Assembly (NCBI GenBank): GCA_028551475.1
Contig: CM052362.1
Span: 5,579,354-5,643,353, forward strand
DNA from: Casuarina equisetifolia
Taxonomy: Eukaryota > Streptophyta > Magnoliopsida > Fagales > Casuarinaceae
DNA: 64,000 nucleotides
Direction of reading: 5' to 3'
Shown here: piece by piece, positions 1 through 12,100 of the stretch
How positions within the stretch are numbered: the stretch's first letter is position 1
How the letters are laid out: the number at the start of each line of letters is the position of its first letter
Program-made: the position numbers and the translations under genes
Notes under the pieces: model-generated
What the model was told of the DNA's origin: nothing
The model's input: only the letters and a program-made list of their open reading frames with translations
The model's database searches: none

Positions 1-2
1 TA

Positions 3-3000
3 CGGCAATTTAAGAGTTCGGTAAACAAATCAGATTACTTGGCACTGCGTTTGGGTTTTATCAACGTGGGTATTTAGCTTCTTCCATGACTTCTCTTGCA
101 ACTTCTATTTGTTTTATCTTTTCTTTGCCACGGCCAAGAAATCTATTACTGTTATCATATTTGTATGATTTGATGCATTTCTTTTCATTATAGTCTTAGA
201 TGAGTCTGACAGTGAATAGAAATGACACAAATAAAGAGGTCATGGCGGAATTTCATGGAACAAAGGCACTTGTTTAGTTGACCATGAACACGAATAATTA
301 GTGCCGGAAAAACAAATGTAAAACGAAGCATGGAGTTCATACAATTATGCCAGTTACATGTTAGTCAATAATGGTGGAGGGCAAAGCAACCAGGATAGCA
401 ACGCCACTCTGTGATGCAGTATGGTGTAAAATCCTGATCATTGACGTCAATACAGGCCTGAGATATACACAAACACATGCATAGAGATGAAAATCTACAT
501 GCTTAGTTCTTGTAATTTTACTTTAATTGGTAATATAGTAACTGCTTCCTTTTAACTTCTGGATATGTATGGCTAGCCTTCCTTGATGTAGGAACTTACT
601 TTCAATAAGCAAAAATCATAAACTCCATATGCATCAAACGCATGGACATAGAAACACAGTGGATTATGTATTGAGGGGTTAGGTTCAATTCCCTACCCTA
701 TGTAGTTTTCTTACACAGGTTTTGAACCTTGGTTCATATTGTGATATAAATATCAAAATAAGGGTTCAAACCCTTTTCTTGAAAATAAATAAATAAATAA
801 ATAATAGAAACATAGTAGAGATCATGCAGTTGATGTAAATCAAGGTACAAATACCCGTTTCCTTGGAAAGTTCCGATATTTCTCAGGATTCTTTTTCCTC
901 TTGCTTCCTCTGTTTTGTGATTTTCTAGAGGTCCAAGCTACAGATTTTACGAAAAAGATCAAAGAAACACAGATGTCAGTTGCTATTACTTTAGTTCTTA
1001 CATTTTAGCGTTCATCAGTTGCAAGAATAATTAGTTCTATGCACGTATTCGTATATCTTTTTTCTGGTTAGTAGGCGATTTCTTTCAGTGGCACTTAAAT
1101 CCTTGATCTCTGGGTGAAATAGATGCTAGAATTTCCAAAGCTATTTGACATTTTTTATTTGTACAATATCATAATCAAACTGTCAGATCATTGTATTACA
1201 GTGTACCTTACTCATCATTGAGCATCGTTTGTCCTGAATGTTGAATCTCATATCATATATGCACTGAATTTAGTTGCGTTTTTCCTTGGAATCCAGAAGC
1301 ACAAACTGCCACTTTCTTACAACTTCCATAAATATATGGTTCGAAGCATGGAAGATGAGTTTCACGGCATCCTAGGGATAAGGTATGCATATTTACTTCA
1401 GATCATCTTTTCTCATACAACTCCCAATTATTTGATGGTGAATCATACAAATTTCAAATCCTTCCATGTCTCAAGAGACCTAGGTATTAGGAATTAGTTG
1501 TCTTTTCTTGCTTCTCCATCTCTCCATGGAAGCATCTCTATAAATCCCAATATACTTGCTATGCGTCCTCTGAAGCTATTAGATGAAATTTTACCTATAA
1601 TTTCCAGGAAAAAGAAAGATAGGAATTCTTGTTCGTCTGCATGTATTTTAGACATTATTGCTTCAATCATAATGCATGGACTCTACAGAAGTTCCAAAGT
1701 TTGATAGATTCTTTTGGATATTGTGCATATTTTAGAGCTTTCAAATCAGTTACTCTATCAAATTTAATTGCTCAAATGAACCTAAATTAACATCAGCTTT
1801 GGCAGATTATAGTAACTCATTTCTCGATGAGAGCTGCTAATGCTCTAACATTTTTTCGGAAGAGCATGCGCTGTCCTTTTCTAGCACTTCAACCATAAAG
1901 GTGACGAGGAACTGCATTGATCTATGAATATTTTTTGATGCATGAGTTTGGCCTTGCCATGCCCCTGAATGATAGCTAGAACAGTCTCCAAAACCATTTA
2001 GGATCGAATGGAGTGTAACTTATGAGAAATCTCAAGAACTTCTCATTAAGCAAAGTGAAACATGGGATAACTGTCCAATAACCACTAAACGTCATACCTA
2101 ATATGGAGATGGTTGCCTTATCAGCTGATTGACCCCATTTAGAAAATCTGTTTCTAGTTCAACTAAATGCATTGATCCCCAGTTAATGCACTATTGCAAA
2201 GCTAATGTATGAGACATTACTAAAACAGCAGCAAGACAACTGCGGTACTGTTTTGAGTTTGATACACATTGAGACTGTGTCGTATTAGCTAAGGCTTTCT
2301 GAGAGACTGATTCTCCAACAATCTGATCAGGTTTGTTTGGTTTGGATGAGCTGGTGCATTGATTCCACTTGCATCTTGTCTCCCTCAGCTCATTGGACTT
2401 TTCACTTAGACATGATTCTTTACCTCCTTCTTTTGACTTGGATGTAGCTCCAGGAGTTTTTCTAATTCACCATAGAAACCATCTGAAACCCGGCGATTCC
2501 TAAACTAATTTTTCGATAATTGGGCAAAGAGCTCAGCTCACATGGCATCTCTTCCCTCATAAGAATTAAGTAGAGTTTCTGGCTGTGGGTTCAAGACTCG
2601 GTGGATGCCTTGTGTAACATACAAACAAAAGAGTAGAAAGTTAATTATTTTAATGGCTCAATTAGAACTGATACCTTTTAACCTTGCAGCTGGCCTCTCT
2701 GGGGGTATGCGATTGTTTGCATCTTCATAAATATACACGGTAAAATGTCATTTCCTCAAAGTGCAGATATTGAGAACCTGGATTTGCGACCTTTTTTAAT
2801 ATTTTCGCTTGCTCTTATTCACAAAATAGTAAGTCATCTAATTAGCTGCAGGTCTGCATATCTATTTCTGGCTTTCTTTCATCCCTGCCATTGTAAGTAT
2901 ACAGTCACTTGTCATGTCATTATTAGAAATCTATATTCTTCTTAAATTAACAGTTTTGATGTTCTGTTCTTTGACATTTGGAAAAAGCTTGTCATGTTGG

Positions 3001-6000
3001 TTGGAACGAAACTTCAACATGTTGTCTCCTCTTTAGCCCTTGAAATTATGGAACAAAATGGTCCATCTACTGGGGCTCAAGTAAAGCCACGTGATGGTCT
3101 TTTTTGGTTTGGGAAACCACAGATACTATTACGACTGATACAGTTCATCATATTTCAGGTGGTGATTCACATCTTATTTCTCATTCATGAGTTTGATTCT
3201 TTCTCTTCAACTGCATTCTTCATTGTCATCTTTCTTGTCCATGCAGAATGCCTTTGAGATGGCAACATTTATCTGGTCATTGGTAAGAAAGATCTTCTCT
3301 CTCTCTCTCTCTCTTTTCTTTGTTTGTGTCTCTGAGTGCGTGCACGAAAAAAGGCTTGAGTTAGCAAAATTTAATTCTGACAAATGATTCTTCATTTGAA
3401 ACATGATTGATGAGAAAAGAAGACTTGAACGTATTGAGAGCAGAAAGAATGCCATTATATTCATGAGCTCTTTTCTTATTATTATTTGACTTTGTCCTCA
3501 TAAAATTATCAAGAGGTGGCAGAACCAGTGGGGAGAGGGCGAGAGCAGAGAGCAGCATGTACTTCTTATGGCTGAAACTGATGATTGTGGTCATCTTTTT
3601 GGCTGCCAAAAGTGTTCCAAGTCCCTTGAACACTTGATTAATTGCAGTGCATACAAATGGTCTCATATTTAAGCTGACGTTTTACAATATGACAAGCATA
3701 GGCATATGACACTTAAAACTGCTTATCAAAAGGAAAAATTTGAAAAACTCAAAGATGGTTTGGGCGTTTCATGATTCTTTCCACAATCATAAAGTTTGAA
3801 TATCAAAGAATCTGTGGTCAAGGCTGTTGTTTTATTGTTTTTCCCTTTTGTTTTCTCTCACCATAGGTGGCTGGAAAAGAGGCTCACTCGTACTGACTGA
3901 ATGCAAAAGGAGTGTTGTATTGCTTTGTGATGTACTTATCTATGTAACATCACATATGTTATCACATATTTATTGCATTGTCCATTATTATGTATTATTA
4001 CCAAGTTCTAGAGGGAGCAGGTTCATAATATATCAAAGATTCAAAAGATGCCTAGGGTGGCTCTTTTTGAAACTTTGAACTTAAACTTACAACAGATACG
4101 TTTGGCTTGTTAACTGCAGTAACACTTGATGCAGTAGATAATCACCTGATTATATAATTTGTTGTAAGCTTTTTTTTTCAGTCATAGGAAATGCAGTTAC
4201 AATTGCTTTTTAATTCTTTTTTATTTCCGTAGTGGGGATTCAAGAGGAGTTCGTGCTTCATGGAAAACCAGTGGATGATAGTCATTCGGTTGGCTTCTGG
4301 GTATTTCTCTTTCTCAATATGTAATTGTTCGCAAACTTGCAAATTTGTAATCATGACTTGCTCTCACTGATGTATATGAATGTGTTGGAATTTTTCTCTT
4401 ACCAATATGAATGTGGTGTCTAGGGCTTGAATGTTTCTCTAGGGCCATCTGATCTTTTCATAACACCAATTAAGCTATGTATGCTTGGCGTTATCTCTGA
4501 AGTTACAAATCCTAGGCATATGTATATTAGGATTCAACATATTGTTCCACCACCTCGTCTATTCCAACACACATGGTGTTACCCCTTAATTTGGTCATGT
4601 TTATTCATCATATATCATATAGGCCTAGGCTTTTTCCTAATCAAGCATGCTTCGAGGACTACAAATCAGAAGAGAAAAGAGGGAAGGCTTAGGGGGGGGG
4701 AGGGTGTTGGTCTAAGAGCAATGTTTTTCAGAACTATTGGTAAGCCTAAAGTTGACTCTCTGTTCTTATTTTCACATTAGCTTTTCCAAAATTTAAATAA
4801 AACAATATTGATTTTTCATAATATTTTACTGTCATGCCTCATCTCGATGGTCCAATACTTCAATTAAGGAATGAATTTGGCCTTATAATCCATAAGTACC
4901 GTACTATAGTAGAAAATTTAAATCTTTTGGAGCTAAATCACATTGGATAGATCGTAAGATTAAAATGGTTTTGAAACACAAATTTTTTGAAGCAAAGACA
5001 GTTTTTCTTTTTTTGGTTTCTTTTCAATTCTTACCCTTAGCTTGTCCTGAATAGAGCCTCCCCCAACCCCAAACCCCAGGTGGACCAAGCCAATATTCAA
5101 GCCTAGGTGCTCCTGCTTTCTACTCTTATTTTAATCATTTGAACTACAGGTCTTGGTAACAATTTAGTTTTCTTGGAAAAAAAAAAGATCATTCTTCAAA
5201 CAAGTGGAAGTTACTATACAAGAGGACAGTCCTCATCGACTTGAGGCTGTGGACGAGATTTTTTTTTTGCTTCAATACTGAAAACATATGCAAGAACCTG
5301 AAACCACTTTAAGGGTGGAGCATGCAGGTCCTGTAAACTCAAAATGTCTTTCAATGATGTATTGTTACATAATTTTTGTTGACACTTTGTGAATATGGCT
5401 GTCATTAATTCTGCTATCTCTACATGTTCAGGATCAAATGTTGGCACTGAATGTATATATTAACAACTAAAATAAAATGAGATCATTTTCCGCTGGTAAT
5501 GGAAAAGCGACTTGGACATAGAGTTGGAGCAAATTTCAATGCAATTTCGATATTAAAAAAAAAAAAACGTGTTTTCTTAAGTGGCATTAAAGTTGAAGCT
5601 ACTAACTTTTCTAGTTTGTGATCAAACTTCCATGGTGATTTGTTACGAACTTGTTAAGCGGTCACTGCATCTTACAATTTTCCTTTCTGGTGACTGCAGT
5701 GTTCTTGTCCAGTTCTGGTGTAGCTACAGCACTGTGCCTCTCAATGTTATTGTAACCCAGGTTTGCATATACTTTAAATTGACAAACATTTTGTGATACA
5801 TATTGATATTTTAGACCATACAGATAGGCTGCATAACTGAAATGACCATATATCTCACTCAGGGTATTATTAAGAAGATCATTCTTCTAATATTTTCTAT
5901 ATATATTGAAAAGATTAAAATTTTCTGCCCATCTGCCTGTGGTTTGAGTTAGAAGTTTCAATGCACAACCCAAAAACTAGCTCAAAGTTTGGAGAGTCAC

Positions 6001-6596
6001 TTTTTTATTTAAGCTTTATGACCAAGAGATTATGCTTCTAATATAAGATTTTCGTCCTACACAATGTGATTTTAAAGGAAGAAATTAAACTATTTCTAAC
6101 AAATTAATGCATCCCATACAAACTTATCAGACAGATGACATGTTTATATGACCCTTGGTGATTGCAGATGGGATCTCAGTGCAAGAAAGCTCTGGTTGCC
6201 GAGAGTGTCAGAGAATCACTCCACAGCTGGTGTAAAAGAGTAAAGGAGAAGTCCAGGTTACGCGATTCCGTCCACTCACTCACCACCAGATCGGTATGCT
6301 CGCTGGAATCAACCATCGACGAGATGGACGAGATAACAGTTGCATCCGGCACAGTATCCCGGAGCTCTTCCTTGGGCTCCCTAAACCAGGTTACTGTAGC
6401 TCCAAATGAAGAAGTTCAACCTGTGCATGAAGCTTCCGGGAGACACGGGGAATACTCTTTCCGGGTTGAAGAGTACTTAGCTGATATTCCGACAGCAAGC
6501 CTTTCGCTCTCCCCCACCAGTGATGAAGAAGACAATGCAGGTGGGAGAGACGAGGAGAAAGTCGAGACTCTCTTCGAATTGTTTCGGAAGACATGA
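3..6596 (+). CDS. MLO: MLO-family seven-transmembrane protein, 3' part (MLO4/11/14 type)
   Basis: Plasma-membrane MLO protein; members bind calmodulin and act in calcium-linked responses such as root touch responses or powdery mildew susceptibility. The 5' exons lie outside the window. Exons read: 3-65, 1297-1382, 2690-2739, 2852-2892, 2988-3158, 3247-3282, 4233-4300, 5700-5760, 6168-6596 (TGA), with phases matching at every join. Conserved MLO segments appear in order: [124 protein letters not shown], and [15 protein letters not shown] after the last membrane span. The tail [20 protein letters not shown] fits the amphipathic calmodulin-binding helix, followed by a long acidic and Ser-rich cytosolic tail. 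The helix wording resembles the MLO4/11/14 clade rather than the barley mlo-resistance clade; that placement is inference. The family call is firm. Confidence 0.93.
640..806 (+). mobile_element. tRNA-derived SINE-like insertion in an MLO intron
   Basis: A possible polymerase III A box (acacagtgg) near 654-662 is followed by a B-box-like ggttcaattcc near 681-691. The segment ends in an AAAT simple-repeat tail (aaataaataaataaat, about 785-803). This order, A box, B box and simple A-rich tail, is the plan of plant tRNA-derived SINEs. No target-site duplication was confirmed, so the borders are approximate. Confidence 0.4.
2528..2645 (+). mobile_element. second SINE-like insertion in an MLO intron
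   Basis: An A-box-like gagctcagctcacatgg near 2529-2545 is followed about 60 bp later by a B-box-like gggttcaagactcggtgg near 2587-2604. Spacing and wording resemble the tRNA-like heads of eudicot SINEs. It lies in the intron between 1382 and 2690, just before the acceptor. The 3' border is unclear. Confidence 0.4.
3295..3314 (+). repeat. (CT)n microsatellite in an MLO intron
   Basis: About ten CT units start within 15 bases of the 5' splice site of the intron that follows exon 3247-3282. Confidence 0.9.
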
Positions 6597-7243
6597 ACGT
6601 AGTTCATGCTTGCAAGAGAAGACTAACCCACATCCGTTCTTGTCCACTGTAAATCCATTTTCATGGATTCGTGGCTCACATTGTCGGCTTCGGTTTTCTT
6701 TTTTTCTTTGGTCAGAACGTATCCATTTCTGATAGCTTTGATTATTATTTAACAATTTGCAACTCAACATTCTTTTTTCTCATTCTCTTTCCCTCTAATG
6801 AATTTTGCAAAAGATGGTAATTTTTGTTCTTTTTAATATTACAATGCACACACATACGGCAAAGTTTTAAATCATACAAGTTATGGCTAAAGTCCCCACT
6901 GGCTCATTACTAACTAATTAGCTAAAAAAATCACAAATTTAATGTATAATAAGGTGTGAATTTGAACATGAATTTGTTCAAGAACTATGATATGATAATG
7001 ATAATGATAATGGAGGATAACTTACCAAAAAAGTTAATAGATTTTGATGACGGATTGAAGACAGAGATGTTATGAGAGAAACCCATGTGGGATTATTAAG
7101 CTACAACAGTTCATTTGTTACTACAAATGAAAGGAAACAAAAACATCGAGTCACTCAGTTGAAAACATCCTGGAATACAAGCCAACAAAACATTATGACA
7201 AGAAGGGAGAGAGAGCAACTACAGTGAATGGGAAACAAGGTTC
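6597..7243. other. convergent intergenic region between MLO and ferredoxin
   Basis: This 647-bp stretch holds the 3' ends of two converging genes: MLO 3' UTR on the left and ferredoxin 3' UTR on the right. It is AT-rich with a short (ATGATA)-like run near 6989-7010. I see no further gene. Confidence 0.6.
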
Positions 7244-7680
<437 letters not shown>

Positions 7681-7819
7681 TTTCCGTTTCTCTGTGTGGT
7701 AAAGGCTGGGAGAGAATTCGGATATGGTAGCTAAAGGCAGTGGTCGAGCTAACTCGTGTAAATAACGAGGAGGCATGTGGAAATAGTATGGCTCACCACA
7801 AGGTGGCATCACACCCTAT

Positions 7820-7868
7820 CTGCCACGTGGCAACCTTTTGTGGTGGAGGTTATCTTCTTATTATCACC
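7820..7868 (-). promoter_or_regulatory. G-box plus I-box cluster upstream of ferredoxin
   Basis: A palindromic G-box gccacgtggc lies at 7822-7831, about 140 bp upstream of the ferredoxin ATG. It is followed by two GATAA I-box cores on the minus strand (plus-strand ttatc near 7849-7866). G-box and I-box pairs are the known signature of light-regulated photosynthesis promoters, bound by bZIP/bHLH and MYB-like factors. Regulation by light is inferred from these motifs. Confidence 0.6.
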
Positions 7869-7869
7869 T

Positions 7870-9185
7870 CAGATTTGTTGGTGACTGTGGTTGACACAAG
7901 CTTCTCCACGAACAAGTACTTTTAGCCTCTTTATATTGTTTAATTAATATTTTCCCTTTTTAATAAAAGAGATCTCCATTTAGTTAATTTAAAAACAATA
8001 ACTTGCTACTGAGTTAATATCTAATTAAACACTAAGTTTATTTCTAATATGATATATGATTGTAAACAAGTAATTGATTCAGTTGAGCAGAAATAGTACT
8101 TAAGATATTTTAATCTCAAGTTCTAATTATAACAAAAATAATATTAATAATATGATATAATACAAATTAATTCATTTAACTTTAGTTCATTAAATGTATT
8201 ATCAAAAAGCATTAAAGTTGAAAATTCTCATAATTAACTTTTAAGTTGAACTATAAATTTTCTAAACATCATCTTAATATATCTCTTTTGAAAAAAAAAC
8301 TTCTAAAGAGAGAATATGTTTTCTTTTTCGCTTTGGCCTTTGTATGGATCTGAATCACATTACGCGACACATATTTCTTGGGAAAGCTGACAAAGAAAGG
8401 GACCTCATTTGAAAAGAAAAACAAAGAAGGAAGAGAGCCAAAAACAGGCAATCGTAAGTACCACAGGTTTAGAGGCCGTGTGCTGACCACCAATTAGATA
8501 CCGCAGTCTTCGTTTGTCAGTTAGTTCTTGGAGGTAGAAAATGAAGCATAATGACGAGATTTTCTTTTCTTTTCTTCTCTTTTCTTTATGGATAGTTCAG
8601 TATCTATGAGCATTTCCTGTGTAGATTCTTACATGTGCTCAAATATCTGTGAGCATTTCCTGAATTTGAAGCATATGCACAAGCATAAACGAGACAAAAC
8701 GTGTAGATTCTTACATATTCTGAAGCACAAAATTCATTACTGAAAGTTCTCCCCTCAGAAGTTCCTTTGTCCCAAAGATGAGAAAAAGTAGCAGAAACAA
8801 AATGAAGTGAAAAAGGGGAACTAGACATATCAATCCTTACACGGCAGGGCAGGGAAGGGCAGGGCAACTATTTGTAAAGGGACAAAGAAGAAAATAATAA
8901 AATGACACGAGTCTCAGATATTTTGCTAAATTTCAAGACTATAGAGATAAATTTCTGCAATCCTAAATTAAGGCTTTCACTTACAGCCGGGAAAACACAA
9001 AAAAATCTCAGGGCATCCCCAGCAGAGACAGAGAGAAGAATACATCCCCCTTCTCAAAACCCTGTGACTTGAATCTGTTGACAATGCGATCCCTCATGCA
9101 CGACCACAGCCTTCCTCTCCTAAATTTACCGTTAACCAAAGTGCCCGGGGAAGTTCTCTACGGTCTCTTATACCTCGGACGAGTC
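7870..9185. other. intergenic region: far ferredoxin promoter and TMN1 3' UTR
   Basis: 7870-8500 is very AT-rich, with no reading frame that fits a gene. 8600-9185 probably holds the 3' UTR of the minus-strand TMN1 gene, whose stop codon is at 9186-9188. I see no additional gene. Confidence 0.5.
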
Positions 9186-12100
9186 CTAGTCACACTTGAT
9201 GTTTCTGTAGATCCTCCTCACAAACAAATTGGAGCCCAAGTAACCAACAGCTCCTACACATTTAGAAGGACAGAAATCAGTGCTCAGAGCAAAGACTGAA
9301 CTACAAAATTTGCTTCAAGAGAACCAATGCCAAGGATGATATCAACCTCAAAAGTCAAGCATGGAAAATGGAACGTGCATATAAAGAATATAAGGTCTAC
9401 TTAGAAGTGCAGGCCCATAAAACTTTGAAAGGTCTACAAACAATTTCTTTTTGCATCAGCTAAAGATTCAAATCAAGTTTATTCAGTTCTTCTATAGTTC
9501 ATACTTCGAATGGCAATCAGTGACAGAACAAATGAATTGGATCCTTAGGAGAGGAGACCAAGCACCCCATGCACATGTTCACAAATATACATACATAGAG
9601 GAGGAGGTTTTTTGACATCAGATGATTTCTTCATGTGTAAGGTGCAACGAAAGAAGATTACTACTACTTAAATTCAATAAAATTGTCAAAAGAACTCACC
9701 ACAGAGGATTCCTAAACCGAGACAAAACATCAAAGTGTATCCAAAATAGAAACTTGTCTGAAAGAAGCCTGACATCTTGGTCTTCACATAATAGTAGTAT
9801 ATCGAGTACAGGTAAACATAGACAGCTGTAGAGGCAGCCGAGAAGAAAGAAGTCCACTGCCAGTGATAGTTTTCAGCGTTTAGCAAGAAGTATGTCCCCA
9901 CAATGGTCACACATACAGTGACAATAATGAGAATCAGGAAAACCAGCAGCATAAATCCGTACACATAGTAAACCTGTTGAGTATCAAGAGGAAAAGAAGA
10001 GTTACTCATATTCAACATATCTTCAAACAAAGATCTCTATTTTCCACATAAAATGCAGACATCCATCTGTCTAAAGACATACTCAGGAAAGAATGACACT
10101 ATCATAAAAGCTGCAGAAAAGAATCTAAGAACAGAACAAAGTAAATGGATAGTTCCAGTTAAACAGAATAAGCTTTCCGACAGATGAATTTCCTCACTTC
10201 AAACAATCTAAGCAGATATCAAATGAAATAGATTGCACTAAAATGCAAAATGTCAATTATAGAATTCAATGAGAAACCTTGTTTTAATATATAATCAATG
10301 TAAAAAACTGGCATGTTTTCTTAGGTACAGACATGTATGTCACAATTCCTACGAGTTTAAAGATGCAAATCAGTGATTACAGTAGAGGTTCTCGTTATGA
10401 TCACAGAATCAATTTATTTTCTTGATTTTCACTAGCCAGGTACAGTAACGTTTCACTATTTGCTGTTACTCCATCTAGACCGTAGTTTTATATCTCTGAA
10501 TGCCACATAGAAAAACCACTTCACATTAAAACCTATATCTTTTATATCAACCCAAACAACCCATAAAATTGTGAAACTTACCTTGTAATTCCAGAAGGAA
10601 GTGAAAACGAAATACATCTCAATGAATATGCTGCCAAATGGTAGCAGTCCACCCATGATTGAGACTACAGATGGTGTGAGATACCACTTCTTCTCTGGGA
10701 TTGGACGAGGAATGGTCTTGACACGACAAGGGTTGTTGGGAGCACCACTCCAGTTTCTTCCAACAACTGTACCAAGAAGTGCCAGGGGGAAGGAGATAAA
10801 AGCCCAGATAACAAAAACAACTACCATTGTGCCAAAGGGAATAGCTGCCAGAGACCCGTAGAAGATAGCAATTGTGTTCAACTTGAACCCAATAGCAAAG
10901 CACATGAATGGAAACAGAGATGCCGTGAGGATCATGCATTTTATCCAATTTTTACCTGACAGCAAGATGCAGTAGTTATGCAAAGATGTGAAAAATCTGA
11001 GAAAAGATTACAATGAAGCTAAAACAGCACCTAATGCCAGAAAGCAACAGAGATAAGCAGACAAAGTTGCTAAGGATCTGAATACTTACCCCCATTGCGT
11101 GAGTACATACCCCCACTCACATAACCAGAAATGAATGATGTAAGAGCATAACATATAATGAAAGTAGTGACAATTGCTCCTCTCCTGAAACACATAGTCA
11201 GAGGCCATAAAAAAATTAGAATACCATGGAAAGCATATGCAGCTAATGTGTTTGGTGGTGGGATGACCAACCCACCATCAAATGCATGTACGTAACTTGT
11301 CAGCAGCCATATACGAACCAAAGAATCTCAAGAAATATGATCACATAAGTTATCCAAAATAAAGCGCATGTAGTCTTGAGTAACTTCTTGACATACCCGA
11401 CATATAACATTCCAATAATGGCCAACAAGATGACAAGAAGAATAAGCAATGCTAGCTGGGCACCTGTCCCAACAACAGCTGAAAGAAGAACTAAATTGCG
11501 AGGAGGCCGAAAGACATCCCCATGCACAAGCTTCCAACCAGACTCTTCACTAACATCTCTTTCCTAAAAGACAAGTGCCATACAAGAAACGAAAACCTTC
11601 ACAGTTAGCAACAACTACAGATTCTTTAGTTACGAGGAAAGTGTGGTTTTTAGGGTGGGGCAAGGGGGAAGGAATAATCAACATATCATCAATAAAAGGA
11701 AAAAAAGGAAGGAAGAAAAAAGAGAGAGAGAAACTATAGAAACACAATTGAATATAGCACTACCAATGTCTCCAGGTCATCATCTTCCCGAGCATATTTT
11801 GCATAGTCATTCCTAAGAGTCCGCATTAATATCATTGACACCAAACCAGTGAGGAAGATAACCATCATGAAGGAGTTAAAAATGGAGAACCAATGGATCT
11901 GCAGATTAACAATGCACAGAATATTCTCAATAACAGAGTAATAATGGAAATGAGCTCGTAACCAAGTATCAAGTGGGGGAAAAAATTGTATCACAAATGA
12001 CTTAGTCAGAAACATGAAATTTGGAGCTCATTATGTAGAAAACTAAGTAAAACATACAGAGACGCACTCACACATGCAAACACATGCACATGCACAGAGC

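Noticed and set aside
4427..4780. 117-codon plus-strand ORF in an MLO intron
   Set aside because: Sits between two well-placed MLO exons, lacks family similarity and includes a G-run low-complexity end.
9622..11567. Plus-strand ORFs at 9622-9831, 10601-10861 and 11376-11567
   Set aside because: They mirror conserved TMN1 exons on the minus strand.
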